This document shows, piece by piece, positions 46,216-58,677 of a stretch of 64,000 bases of DNA (positions within the stretch are counted from its first letter, which is position 1; every line of letters starts with the position of its first letter). The stretch covers positions 22,915,235-22,979,234 of the forward strand of contig NC_063170.1 in assembly GCF_023159225.1 (NCBI RefSeq). Reading direction: 5' to 3'. The notes under the pieces were generated by a model. It was given only the letters and a program-made list of their open reading frames with translations. It had not been told where the DNA came from and did not search any database. This DNA comes from Perognathus longimembris pacificus. Its lineage: Eukaryota; Chordata; Mammalia; Rodentia; Heteromyidae. The position numbers were made by a program, and so were the translations under genes.

Positions 46216-48225
46216 ATACACTTTTCTTTTTCAAATTTAAGCTTTATTGTAAAGGTGATATACAGAGGGGTTACAGTGACATAAGTAAGGTAATGAGTAC
46301 ATTTCTTTGTGAACAGTTACCCCTCCCTCATTTTCTCCCAATATTTCTCTCCTGGCCCCCATCTCCCCCATGTCAGAAAGTTCATTTCTGACATAGTGTC
46401 CAGTGAGTATCACTGTTGAAGTGGCTCACGCTTTGTCCCACCATTTCTGTGATTTCCTTTCCCTTCCCCAAATCAGATCAACTTATATAGAAGACAAAGG
46501 GTACAGAAATAATAAAGTTACAACAGGAAATAAACCAAAGGAGAAAAGGGAAAGAAAAAAGAAATAAATGCAAACAGCAGAATAAAAAAAAACACCTCTT
46601 GGGCTGGGGATATAGCCTAGTGGCAAGAGTGCCTGCCTCGGATACACGAGGCCCTAGGTTCGATTCCCCAGCACCACATATACAGAAAACGGCCAGAAGC
46701 GGCGCTGTGGCTCAAGCGGCAGAGTGCTAGCCTTGAGCGGGAAGAAGCCAGGGACAGTGCTCAGGCCCTGAGTCCAAGGCCCAGGACTGGCAAAAAAAAG
46801 AAAAAAAAAAAAACCACCTCTTATTTCCATTTCTTAGGAGTTCATTTCGATAAGCATCCTTTTGTAAGGTCATATGCACATAGCAATTGAGCCATTGTGA
46901 TACTCTTCTAAGACTATCCTCCTTTGTTCTCAGTGTGTAAATGTTTAGAGTGCTATTTAATTAATCATGTCCACATGTACTTATTTGTCTTTTACTATCT
47001 AATGGACTAATTTATAGACATATTCTAGCTATAACAAATGAGGGAAACAATGCAGCCTATGTTTATTTGGGTGTATCTTACTTCACTTAATATAATTTTT
47101 TCCAAATCTTACCATTTCCTTATGAATGATACAATAGCATTCTTTCTGATAGAAGCATAGAATTCCATTGTGTATATATACCATATTTTCTTGATCTACT
47201 CATCTACTGAGGGTCATCTGGGTTGATTTCATATCTTGGCTATGGTAAACAATGAAGCAATGAACATAGTTGTACTGGTAGCTTTAGTGTGGCTTTGTTT
47301 GTGTTCTATTGGATAAATGCCCAGGAGTGGAATTGCTTGATCATAGGAAAGCTCTAAGTTGAGTCTTTTGAGGAACCTTCATACTGCTTTCCAGAGTGGT
47401 TGCATAAGTTTACTTGTTCCCACCAACAGTGTAGTAGGGTTCCCTTCGGGCCATATCCCCACCGGCCTCTGTTATTATTAGATTCCTTGGTAATGGCCAT
47501 TCTAACTGAGGTGAGATGGTAGCTCAATGTTGTTTTGATTTGCATTTCTTTTATGCCCAGAGATGTTGAACATTTCTTCCTGGGTCTATCGGGCCATTCT
47601 TATTTCTTCTTTGGAGAGTCTCTCTTCAAGTCTTTAGCCATTTTTATTAATTGGGTTGTTGCTTCTTTGAGGATTTTTTTTTGGGGGGGTTAATTTTTTG
47701 TGCTCTAAGTATATTTTAAATATGAGGTCCTTGTCTAATGTATACCTAGCGAAGATCTTCTCCCATTCTGTGGGTATTCTATTTATCTTGCTAGCTATAT
47801 CCTTTGTCATACAGAAACTCTTCAGTTTAATGAAATACCATTTAACTAGCCTTCTTTGATTTGCTGTGTTTCTGGGTCTTTATCAGGAAAGTTTTGACCT
47901 GTGCCAAATACCCTTAGTGTTTCCCCTATTCCTTCCTGTAACACTTTCAGGGTATCTTGTCTTACACTGATTCTGCTGCAGGTTGATATGTAAGGAAGTA
48001 ACTTCAATTTTCTGCACATGTATAACCAATTCTGCCATCACGATTTGTTGAAGAGGCTGTCTTTTTTCTATCTAGTGTTTTTGGCTCCAGAATCAAAGAT
48101 TAGGTGGCTATAGGTCTATGGGTTTACTTCTGGGTGAAGACTCAGAGATTCTATGCTATTGGTCCTCAAGCCTATTCATGTGTCAGTACCAAGCTGTTTT
48201 TATAACTAGGTGAATGTCATGCACT
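46216..48225 (-). mobile_element. Old L1, ORF2 C-terminal region and 3' UTR
   Basis: About 2 kb of reversed L1. On the minus strand a frame reads QIKTTLSYHLTSVRMAI and GTLLHCWW near 47400-47545, the L1 ORF2 C-terminal region. In plus order ACCATATTTTCTTGATCTAC, GTTTGATTTGCATTTC-type words and ACCAAGCTGTTTTTATAAC are typical. Stops and frameshifts are present. It is split at 46601-46814 by an IDL-Geo SINE, and a T9G7 junction lies at 47682-47697. Confidence 0.92.
46601..46814 (+). mobile_element. IDL-Geo SINE inside the old L1
   Basis: Young-type full-length copy (CTCGGATACACGAGGCCC, GAGCGGGAAGAAGCC). The site repeat CACCTCTT with preceding A run is at 46593-46600 and 46815-46822. Confidence 0.93.
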
Positions 48226-48397
48226 TTTCTAGATGCCAGAGCACAGAGTGAACACAGTGGCCTGGTCTTTTGTTGGAATGCAGGAGACAGCTAAAAGTTG
48301 CACAGGTCTGGGGTGCAGGTTTCACAGATGGTGAACAAGCACACAAGTGCTCTATGTATACTTTAATAGAGAGAAAAATATAAACACAGAATCAAGG

Positions 48398-48398
<1 letters not shown>
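48226..48398. other. Unique intronic sequence
   Basis: No repeat recognised. Confidence 0.4.

Positions 48399-48437
<39 letters not shown>
48399..48437 (+). repeat. (TG)n microsatellite
   Basis: About 19 TG units, uninterrupted. Confidence 0.95.
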
Positions 48438-48439
<2 letters not shown>

Positions 48440-48514
48440 GCCACAGTGTTACTAACTGCTCACCACTGCCAAACACTTCCATGATAAATTAGTTCAGAAA
48501 CATGTTGTGGTTAT

Positions 48515-48565
48515 GGTGTCTAGCACAGTTGCATGCACATAGTAAGTACTCAATAAATAACTACT
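48515..48565 (+). mobile_element. L2/MIR 3'-end-like fragment
   Basis: TTGCATGCACATAGTAAGTA and CTCAATAAATAACTAC match the shared end motif. Confidence 0.5.
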
Positions 48566-49290
48566 AATTTCTAAGGTAGATTATGCTGATTTGTCTGTTT
48601 TGTATAATCCAGGATAACTACATGCAAAGGAGAGACTAGATGCCCATGGAGAAAATCTTAGTGTGTTAGTCTTAGAAGTGAGTGGATCTGCACAAGTAAC
48701 TTATATAAACTGATTTCTTGGGCTCAAGTCAAAGTTCTAAAGCTGATTAGCTTAGAGAAGTAACTCCTAATCATTATAAGTTCTAGATTCTAAGAAACTG
48801 ACTTTGAAGTCTTACCAGAAATGCTTGAGTCATCAAGTGGTGATGGCAAGGATTACAGAAAATAGGAAAATGGTCAATAGATGGTTGTCTTGTCTGCAAA
48901 CAACAACAACAACAAAAGGTGTTCTGGGCACTGGACTGCTGAAGTTCAATGTGAGGAAGATACGTTTATAAAGATATCTTGATCTTGGCAGAGTCATTTT
49001 TAACTTTCCTAGGAAACTGACCTAGATATTTCTGTCCTCTGCACCATTTTTCAAGCTCCTTAAATGAACTTATCTATAGTAAGTCTTTCAGGTTCCTAAA
49101 ATTTAGGGAAGCTATAAGTGCTTAGCTTCAATTCAGACAGGCCACATTCCAACCTGGGGTGCAATGCTCAGAGATACTACAATGAAAGACATGTAAGAGA
49201 AGTGTAGAAACATATGTAGAGGATTTCTAAAAACAAATAAGCTGGGCCATTTGCAAAACCAGAAAGGAACAAACCTTACTATAGCAATGC
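48566..49290. other. Unique intronic sequence
   Basis: Contains a short AAC repeat at 48900-48916. No family recognised. Confidence 0.45.
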
Positions 49291-49303
49291 AAGAATGGCA
49301 CAG

Positions 49304-49503
49304 TTGGGCTGGGAATGTGGCCTAGTGGTAGAGTGCTTGCCTAGAATGCACGAAGCCCTGGGTTCGATTCCTCAGCACCACATATACAGAAAGAGCCAGA
49401 AGTGGCACTGTGGTTCAAGTGGTAGAGTGCTATCCTTGAGCAAAAAAGATGCCAGGGACAGTGCTCAGGCCCCGAGTTCCAGCCCCAGGACTAGCAAAAA
49501 AAA
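49304..49503 (+). mobile_element. IDL-Geo SINE, oldest-type left half
   Basis: GTAGAGTGCTTGCCTAGAAT in the left half, right half CCTTGAGCAAAAAAGATGCC, A tail. Perfect target duplication AAGAATGGCACAG at 49291-49303 and 49504-49516. Confidence 0.94.
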
Positions 49504-49599
49504 AAGAATGGCACAGCTACAATTTAGTGACAGCTCCATTTAGAACACCCCCTTCACCAAGCCAAATGTCCTGATTAGGCTCAGGCTTCCACTTTCGCT

Positions 49600-49780
49600 G
49601 TGTAATCTATCCTTCTTACATGTATCTCACCACTGTGATCCTATCCTATATGAGACCTGTGCTACAGCCAAACTGGGGCCAACACCATGCCCTTGAACTT
49701 CCAGATCTATGAATAAATCAACCTCTGCTCTTTATTAAAACACCGCAATTCAGGCATTTTGTTTGAGTAGAAGATGGAGT
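49600..49780 (+). mobile_element. MaLR-type LTR-like remnant
   Basis: TTGAACTTCCAGATCTATGA, ATAAATCAACCTCTGCTCTT and AGGCATTTTGTTTGAGTAG resemble the 3' end of mammalian MaLR LTRs. Old and partial, no coding part. Confidence 0.5.
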
Positions 49781-49832
49781 AAACATAACACCAAAGAGAA
49801 TTAAAAATATATTACTTAAAAACTGTAAACAT

Positions 49833-50076
49833 AGCCAAACACCAGTGGCTCAAACATGCAATCCTAGAACTCAAGAGGCTGAAATCTGAGGATTTCCATT
49901 TCAAGTCATCCTGGGCAGAAAAGTCTGTGAGACTCTTATTTCCAATAAACTGCCAAAAAAAAAAAAAAAAGCTGGAGGTGGAGCTGTGTCTCAAGTGGTG
50001 GACCACTAGACTTGAGCAAAAGGAGCTCAGGGACAGCACCCAGGCCCTAAGTTGAAGCCATAGGACCAGCACGTGT

Positions 50077-50111
<35 letters not shown>
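49833..50111 (+). mobile_element. B1-Geo SINE with (CA)n tail
   Basis: Left monomer, linker extended by an A16 run, right monomer (GTGTCTCAAGTGGTGGACCA, GCTCAGGGACAGCACCCAGG), then (AC)14 at 50083-50110. AACTGTAAACAT (49821-49832) and AATTGTAAACAT (50112-50123) bracket the SINE plus the CA repeat. Confidence 0.87.
50083..50110 (+). repeat. (AC)14 microsatellite at a SINE tail
   Basis: Lies between the right monomer and the downstream target duplication, where the A tail should be. Confidence 0.95.
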
Positions 50112-50112
<1 letters not shown>

Positions 50113-50113
<1 letters not shown>

Positions 50114-50625
50114 TTGTAAACATGAATATTCACAGGAGCATCATTCATAAGGCACAAAAATGAAACAACCCAAATGTTCACTAATTGATGACTAGATAAA
50201 CAAAATTTAAATAATCAATGTAGATAATACAATAATGCAAACCATATGACAGATTATTCAGCAGCAAAAAGGAATGAAGACTGTACATGCTATAACACAG
50301 ATGTACCTTGAAATCATTATGGTAAATGGGAGAAGCAAAGCACAAAAGATGGCATGTTGTACAGTTCTGTTTACAAAATATGTCTAGAATAGGCAAATCT
50401 AAAGAGACAAAGAGTAGATTGGTATAGTAGGGACTGTGAAAGGAAGGAAAAATTAAGAATTGTTACTAACAGACATAAGACTTCATTTGAGGGTTATAGA
50501 AATATTCTGCAGTTACACAGTGGTGATACTATTATATGGAGATAGTAAAATGTATATGTTAAAATGGTGAACTTATACTGGATGAAATTTGTAGTGAGTT
50601 GCATCTCAATTTAAAAACCTAAAGG
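50113..50625 (+). mobile_element. Old L1 3' region (ME-type)
   Basis: CATTCATAAGGCACAAAAAT, GAAACAACCCAAATGTTCAC, ATTATTCAGCAGCAAAAAGG and TTAAAATGGTGAACTTATAC match the L1 ORF2-end and 3' UTR words (NWKQPKC-like, YSA-like) of mammal-wide L1. Confidence 0.8.
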
Positions 50626-50709
50626 TCTCATTTTGTCTTACATTTCATAACTGCACCTTATATAGCACAAAGTTAGAGCCACCGTTTTAACATTAAAAAG
50701 TACAACTCA

Positions 50710-50915
50710 GGCTGGGAATATGGCCTAGTGTCAAGAGTGCTTGCCTCGTATATATGAAGCCCTGGGTTCGATTCCCCAGCACCACATGTATAGAAAATGG
50801 CCAGAAGTGACGCGGTGGCTCAAGTGGCAGAGTGCTAGCCTTGAGCAAAAAAAAAAAGAAGCCAGGGACAGTGCTCAGGCCTGAGTTCAAGGCCCAGGAC
50901 TGGCAAAAAAAAAAC
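50710..50915 (+). mobile_element. IDL-Geo SINE with a candidate 3' transduction
   Basis: Left half GGCTGGGAATATGGCC, right half, then A9CAACA8. No duplication follows this tail. AAAAAGTACAACTCA upstream (50695-50709) recurs perfectly only at 51121-51135, after a further ~200 bp and a second A-rich tail. Confidence 0.93.
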
Positions 50916-51120
50916 AACAAAAAAAAGATTTTTCCTGAAACTGGCTTAAAATTCATCAAGAAACTCTTAAATTACACTACAGGTTTCCTGTACATGCAAT
51001 GTTGCCCTATCTGTGACATCTGTGAGATTTCCATTTTGAAGTTACATGCACATAGTCAGGTAGGTTAGTATAGGTTCATAGCTAAAGTACATGAATACCA
51101 AAATATAATTTAAAAAAATA
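50916..51120 (+). other. Candidate 3'-transduced segment
   Basis: About 200 bp of non-repeat sequence between the SINE tail and a second A-rich tail (TTTAAAAAAATAAAAAA). It is enclosed by the 15-bp target duplication of the SINE insertion, so it appears to have arrived with the SINE. The left duplication starts at an ATT/AAAAAG L1-endonuclease-type site. Confidence 0.7.
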
Positions 51121-51135
51121 AAAAAGTACAACTCA

Positions 51136-51570
51136 TTCTCTAAGTAATTCTCAGCTCTGTTTTATCCTTTGTCCAGCTTCCTGCTCACACTAAATCCTCA
51201 TACACATATACAGTCAAGTCAAAACCCAAGATGAAAAATAAGCTAACTTTGGGTAATGTTTAGAAGCATTTCGTTTCTATTTTTAATATAATTACAGTCT
51301 GGGAGAGGCTTCTATTATGCAAACAATGTAGCATAGTATAAGGGGCTTTCCATACCACAACAATCCTAGTCTACCAAGACATCTACAATTAAATAGTTTC
51401 CTGAGCAGATCAGAGCGACTCTGTAGTGTTAACAAATGGTTCCACCACTTTATTTTCCATCACCTCTTTCTAGGAACTTCTGACATTCTTACCCTCAGAT
51501 AAACTCTGAAACTGGATGCTTACCACAGTGTATAGTATAGCATCCCATGCAGCATTTTGCACACTGTAAA
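51136..51570. other. Unique intronic sequence
   Basis: No repeat recognised. Confidence 0.5.
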
Positions 51571-51581
51571 TACACACACAC

Positions 51582-51612
<31 letters not shown>
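51571..51612 (+). repeat. (CA)n microsatellite
   Basis: 21 units with one CG interruption. Confidence 0.95.
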
Positions 51613-52429
51613 GCCTTCTGGGTAAAACTATCTTGTTTCACAAAGTCATGACACTTGTGAGTTACCCTGGTAGGAAAACAGAGCATCATGGTCTCAGTGC
51701 CATTAGTCTGAAACTAGGACATTCCAAGTTCATGGGAAACTGGAGAGAGCTCTAAGTAGATTACCCCATGACAATAAGCAGCCATATAGCATCTAGTGAT
51801 CTAGCCATTGTTGGCATGAATTAACATTGCAATGAGGTTTTAAAAAACAGATAAAGGTAGGAATAAACATAAACTACTCAAGAAAGATTGCTCAGTCATA
51901 GTTAAGAACAAATCTGAGTTCATGAGCTATACCCAAGCTAAAAAATCCACAATGATGACACACTAAAATAGACACCAATTTTTTTGCATGTGAAAAAGAA
52001 ACCTCCAACATTCGATTAACCTACATCACTGAAACTGAATAAGCAGAATCAAAATATATGATTCTATTCTGACATGTTCAAACAAGGTGCATTTGTTTTA
52101 TGATAAAAATGTTCTATTTTTATTTCCTGAAAAACAACACCTTGCAATTTTTCAGTAATCTGGGTAAGATGCTAAGGATGGTGTGGAATATAAATGAAGG
52201 TACTTTTAAAAATATTTTATTTAGCAAAACAACTCAGGCACAGACATTGGACAGTACCTTTTTTTTGGGGGGGGGTGCACGTTTCAAATGATAATTCCTT
52301 CCACTGTCACCATTAAATCTTAATCCATTCCAGCTACTTGCATGGGTCATTGAGTCTATATGTACTGCTGTTATTTTAAAATGTTTCCCCTTGGTAGGGA
52401 AAGAGGAGGAGAAAAGATGTTGAGAGCCA
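51613..52429. other. Unique intronic sequence
   Basis: A T8G9 junction at 52260-52275. No repeats recognised. Confidence 0.5.
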
Positions 52430-54230
52430 GATGGGCCTCTTCACAGTTCATTTATCAAACCTAATACACTGGGCTCCACCCTCCTCTCTCTCACTATTGC
52501 GGTTAAACTTCCATATAATTTGGTAATCATTTTCATTATCAAGACTGACCCTAAAGCAGCCGATCCTGGGATACACAGTCCTTGCAGCTGCTCTTTTTCT
52601 GCCTTTTCCTACAGTAGACCCTAAGAACCTTTGAGTTTATTAGCTGCAGACTGACCTTTGGGCTGTGGAGGTCAAGAAGGGGTCAGATCAGAGGGCTTGC
52701 CCAGTTCTTTAAAAGCTATAACAAGCTGTCCATCAGGCAGAGTGGACTGTATAAACAAAGCCAAATCTTCAGAAATTCTGTACCACTTCTGTTAACACTT
52801 ACCCTGCATTCACACAGCGGCTCCTGATGTACTTTGGATCATTCAACTCTCGGGAAGTGAATAGACAGCCCTAATAAGCCTATTTGGAGAAGGCTGTTTA
52901 TAGGATTACCGAGTTTGGGGAAGGAAACCCACAGCACTCAGATGTGCCTCTGGAATCACAAGGTTGTGTGACACTGTGACAAACTCGGTTACCCCAAGTC
53001 ATTGCAGAATTGACACTTTGTTCAAGAAGCTAAATTACAGGGAACATATGCGTTTGGTTTAAGAGATGCTAGTAAATCCCAAACAATGGCTCGGCATCTG
53101 GCCTGAAAGAGGTACAAATATTTTATAACCAAGTTACAAGTTTCCCTGAAAATATTCTCCTTGATATCATGATCACAAATGAACCTGCTGTTGGGTTTAT
53201 TGTAGTAGACTTATGCTCAAGTTATTGCCAGCTGCAGAGTCTCAGCTGACCTAAATTTCTTTAAGTTGTACAGTTTATAATGCACTCTCTAATGTGCAAT
53301 AGAAGATAATTAGAGTCATCTGTATGTAACTTTCAGAGGAAAAATTTTCTATTATCTAATCTAACTGATCCCCTGATAGCTTTGATGAAAGTAAAATGCT
53401 GTAACCTATTGCTTGGCCTTTGGTGAGTGCTAATTATTTTCTGTCAAAGCACATTTTTCCTTGTGTAAATTCCAAAGTACACAATTGGCCAATCTCTGAA
53501 ACACAGGCAGCAAGGGAAGCAGTGCCATGGATGTTTTATAACTTTCACCACTACACGCTAGATGGCTAACCGAGCCACTACCCTCCTCCAGACAACCAGA
53601 TGACGCTTTGATGAGGAAAAGAGAGGGATATGGTGACCGTCTGTTTATACGGATCATATGGATGAGTCTTTTAGATAGGGCACTGGGATGGGAAACATCA
53701 AGTGAGGGTGAAAAGGGGAGGGGGAAGGATTATGGTTATTTAATACTCTGAGGACACTTTGCCTCCTGATCTCTCAAGACATCGCCCTCTTGAAATTTTC
53801 TTTCAGGTGTTTAGTTTTAAGGGAGTCTGCACAATGTCAGTGACTGAGCGCTTTCTCTCCTCCTCCCCTACCACAAAGGACTTGAGAATTTTTGTTTCAG
53901 ATGCTAGACTACATCAACTTCAACACTGGCTCCAGCTCCTGATTAAATTGTTAGCAGTAAGGGCCAGAAACGCTGAGACCAGACTCCTGTTAAACAGGCC
54001 ATTTTGGCCACGTTGTTTGATGATTTGGAGTCATAGGAAATTACTGTTAGCAAACCAAATGCACTCAACAAAAGAAAGCCATTCTCAATCCACATCTCCT
54101 GCTGTCTTCGGAGGGACCCACAGGGATATTGCAAGGAATTCTTTCTCCTTCCCTTTCCTATTTTATAAGAATCACCATGGGGAAGCTAGAAAATGTCAGA
54201 GATAAAGAAACCTTTTTGGCGCACCTACAC
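52430..54230. other. Repeat-free stretch, candidate conserved regulatory sequence
   Basis: 1.8 kb with no recognisable repeat, GC somewhat above its surroundings, and several homeodomain-type sites (TAATTA at 53307-53312 and 53431-53436, TTTATAAT at 53275-53282), nuclear-receptor half-site TGACCT and E-boxes. The 148-codon plus-strand ORF at 53759-54205 is the longest here without repeat content, but has no recognised domain and no matched splice sites. It lies 1.1 kb downstream (in gene order) of the FTO exon. Confidence 0.4.
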
Positions 54231-55492
<1,262 letters not shown>

Positions 55493-55540
55493 CTACAAGA
55501 AATGATCCAAAAGAGAGAAAGAAAAAGTGAAAAATTAATA
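55493..55540 (-). other. FTO: Splice acceptor and pyrimidine tract of the FTO exon
   Basis: On the minus strand the 35 bases before the exon are rich in T and C (TTTTTCTTTCTCTCTTTT) and end in TTCTTGTAG, with the AG at 55494-55493. An ATTAAT-like branch-point candidate sits about 40 bases upstream. This is a strong U2-type acceptor and fixes the 5' edge of the exon. Confidence 0.85.
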
Positions 55541-57119
55541 ATAAAAAAAGCCCATAAGCAAATAAGGACAGTAAATCAATGGCTTTTTTATTACAGTTCC
55601 CCTGCTAACAAATCAATACAGTAAATGATGGTCAAAAATGGCCAGCATATATTTTGTGTCTAATCAATGTACATGGCACATAAGGTAAACTCCAAAGCTC
55701 CATGGCCTAGAGTAACACATCAAGACACTGTGAATTCTCCCTCATTTTCTCAGCACACCAATGATTTCCACCCCCCCCCCCGGGAATTGCCTACCATGAG
55801 CTATTATTAGAAATGATTTTCACGTACACTTCACTGTGAGTTGTTTGTTTTACCTTTTTAAAAAAGAGCAGGCTCTGAGTTTTTCTCTCTGTTTCCTGCC
55901 ACCCAGCTGAGGCTTTCCACTCTACCTCTCTGATTTGAATCATTACTTTCAATTTCTACCCAGGCCAGTGATTTGGGGGTGGGGAGTGAGAGGAGCATGA
56001 TTTACTCATTTCCTTGCTTCTTGCATCAAGGTCTTATAAAGAAAGAAACAAGAGCACAGAAAGCACAAAAACTACCCAGAACATTATAGCCTCAGAAAAC
56101 ACCTTTACATTTTGTTACTTTTAAAGTTAGCATAGCTTATTTGTTGATTTTATAAATGAAGTAATAGTTAAAGGGAATGAAACTAATACTTTCTATGTTC
56201 TGATCACTCAATATATTCCTTATCTAACTGATGCTTAAAGAGCAGGTTCATAATTTGGTTCTCATTAAGTCAAAATATGACTGCCTTACTACTTGATAGA
56301 ATCTAACAGCAATTACTTGATATCTTCATGATCACCTGAGACAAGGTGTAGTGTTTACTATTTCTATTGCCTATATTCCTTTGTCCATAAAAGAGATCTA
56401 GCTCTCTTCTTGGGAAAGTTTTTATTATCTCTAGGTTTAAAATGGTCAACCAAGGTGTTCTTGCCTCCATTATAAAGGATGTGAGACAGGTTACCTTGAT
56501 ACCCTTTTCTAGGACTTTAAACTCTTGATAGGAATGACAAAGAGAGAGGGAACAATCCAGTGACAATTTTCAATAACATCCTTGCTCCTGCCACATATGG
56601 TCCTCAAAGTGTCACTGGTTTCCTGAACTTTCTTAATTCAGATGGTACTCTTTTCCACTGATGGTTTCAGCTAGCCAATATTCTTTTAATAAATCCATTA
56701 GAATCTGTTTCTGATACTCAGAATCAAATCTCTAGTTGATACAAGGAGAAAAGGCAGGAAGTATTATCTTAGAAGAATCCAAGATTATTAGAGTAACACT
56801 AGCCAGGAAAAGGACTTTGACTTCCACCTTTTAGGTCCACTATGACATTAACTAAGGGATGTAAGTAGTTGGCTACTCAATCAAGTTCTACAGAAACATT
56901 TTCAGTGAATGTTCAGACAAGAACGTTCAATATCTCTAGACAATGTCAATCTATGATCTCAGGATCCAGGGGTTACAAATTCAAATACCAACTTGCACCA
57001 GGTATAGCATGTATGAGTAAAGTAGAGGTTACCCAAAGAAAATACACACTCATCTAGAATAGCAGCCATCATTCAGCTTTAGCTAGCTTTGCCATTCGGA
57101 ATAGCTTGCCCATAAATTC
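55541..57119. other. Unique intronic sequence upstream of the exon
   Basis: No repeats recognised, except a C11 run at 55771-55781 followed by GGG. Confidence 0.5.
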
Positions 57120-57130
57120 TCAAAATGATA

Positions 57131-57339
57131 GACTGGGAATGTGGCCTAGTGGTAGAGTGCTTGCCTGGTATGCATGAAGCCATGGGTTTGATTCCTCAAC
57201 ACCACATATACAGAAAAACTGGAAGTGGCACTGTGGCTCAAGTGGTATAGTGATAGCCTTGAGCAGAAAGAAGCCAGGGACAGTGCTCAGGCTCTGAGTT
57301 CAAGCCTCAGGACTGGCAAAACAAAACAAAACATTTTTT
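57131..57339 (+). mobile_element. IDL-Geo SINE with T-run after the tail
   Basis: Oldest-type left half (GTAGAGTGCTTGCCTGGTAT), right half, CAAAACAAAACAAAACA, then T7 before the flank. TCAAAATGA at 57120-57128 and 57340-57348 flanks it. The T run sits inside the duplication, like a retained Pol III terminator. Confidence 0.88.
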
Positions 57340-57348
57340 TCAAAATGA

Positions 57349-57940
57349 ATTAAAAATCTTTTTTGGGAGGGGATTTAAATGTGAAAGTCCTGATTTTGTA
57401 AATACTGGAGGCTTGTTAATATTTTTTAATACCACATGAGCCAAACAAGAAACATCAATGGGCTTGATGGAACTCAGGCAGCTGCAATTTGTAGAATCCA
57501 ATCTACAAGATGTCTAAGTTCAGAAAGGTCTTGATATCAATGCATATTATAACAAATCTCTCTCCTGTCTATCCCACCCCACTTCGTGTAAAGTTGGAAG
57601 CAGCCTCAAAATGTCTGTCATCATGATTGTGGGTACATGAGTTTACCAAAAATGTAGCCATGTATATCTAGATGGCCCCACAAGCACAATTAAAATAAAA
57701 TTATCTTCTCTCTTTGAATCTATTAATATAATTTTAAGAGCTCATTTAGCGCTTTATTGCTATTTCCACCATTTATCCAGTGGCCACTGCAAGAAGAAGG
57801 ACGTAGAAGAGGGAAGATTCACAAAGGTAGGGGATGCTGCCTGTGTCATTCATTACTATACCCCATTTTCTACCTAATAATTTTTCAAAACTAACTCCTG
57901 AGGAAAATAGAAGATACTTCTTTGAAAAAAAAATGACAGA
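57349..57940. other. Unique intronic sequence
   Basis: No repeat recognised. Confidence 0.45.
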
Positions 57941-58199
57941 TGGGAGCTGATGGCTTACACCTGTAATCGTAGCTCCTCAAGAGGCAGAGATCTGAGGATA
58001 GTAGTTTGAGACAGCCCAGCAGGAAAGTCCATGAGACTCTTATCTCCAACTAGTCATAGAAAAAGCCAGAAGTAGTGGAAGTAGTGCTGTGGCTCAAGTG
58101 GTAGAGTGCTAGCCTTGAACAAAAAGGAGCTCAGGGACAGCAACTAGGCCAAGAGTTCAAGCCCTAGGACTGGCAACACAAAACTTAAAAAAAAAAAAA
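57941..58199 (+). mobile_element. B1-Geo dimeric SINE
   Basis: GCTGATGGCTTACACCTGTA, left monomer, linker with a partial duplication (GAAGTAGTGGAAGTAGTG), right monomer (GTGGCTCAAGTGGTAGAGTG, AGAGTTCAAGCCCTAGG), A tail. Confidence 0.88.
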
Positions 58200-58440
58200 T
58201 GGCTATCAGATAAATGATAAACTCATAAAATAGATAACCTAAGGGACTAAAAAGTAGTCACATGTTTCACTAAGGGGTTTTTTGCCTCAAAAGATTCACC
58301 ACTAAGTTTTGTTTGTTTGTTTTTATAAAGCCAGATCTTTAGATTCAGCTTCTCTAGCTACATTCATTCTAGTACATCTTCGTGATTCCTGCCATATTGG
58401 AGAGAAGGTACACAAGACTGAGCATTTTTTCCTTAAAAAT
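58200..58440. other. Unique intronic sequence
   Basis: No repeat recognised. Confidence 0.4.
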
Positions 58441-58677
58441 CAGAAGATAGTGGATCATCTTTGTAATTCTAGCTTCCCAGAAGGCTGAGATCTAAGGATT
58501 GAGGTTTGAAGCCAGCCTCGACAGGAAAGTCCCTGAGGCTCTGAGCTCCAATAAAGCACCAGAAAACCAGAAGTGTAGCTATGACTTAAAGTGGTAGAGC
58601 ACTAGCCTTGAGCACAAAAGCTCAGGGACAGTGCTCAGGCCCTGAGTTCAAGCTCCATAACAACAACAACAATAACA
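58441..58677 (+). mobile_element. B1-Geo SINE with (AAC)n tail
   Basis: Left monomer (AGAAGGCTGAGATCTAAGG, GAAGCCAGCCTCGACAGG), linker, right monomer (AGTGGTAGAGCACTAGCC) and CAACAACAACAATAAC tail. Confidence 0.87.

Noticed and set aside
46216..48225. Active L1
   Set aside because: Frameshifts, stops and an inserted SINE; only the 3' third is present.
53759..54205. 148-codon plus-strand ORF, longest without repeats
   Set aside because: No recognisable domain, no Kozak or promoter context, no matched splice sites, and it is antisense in an FTO intron. Chance ORF is the simplest reading.
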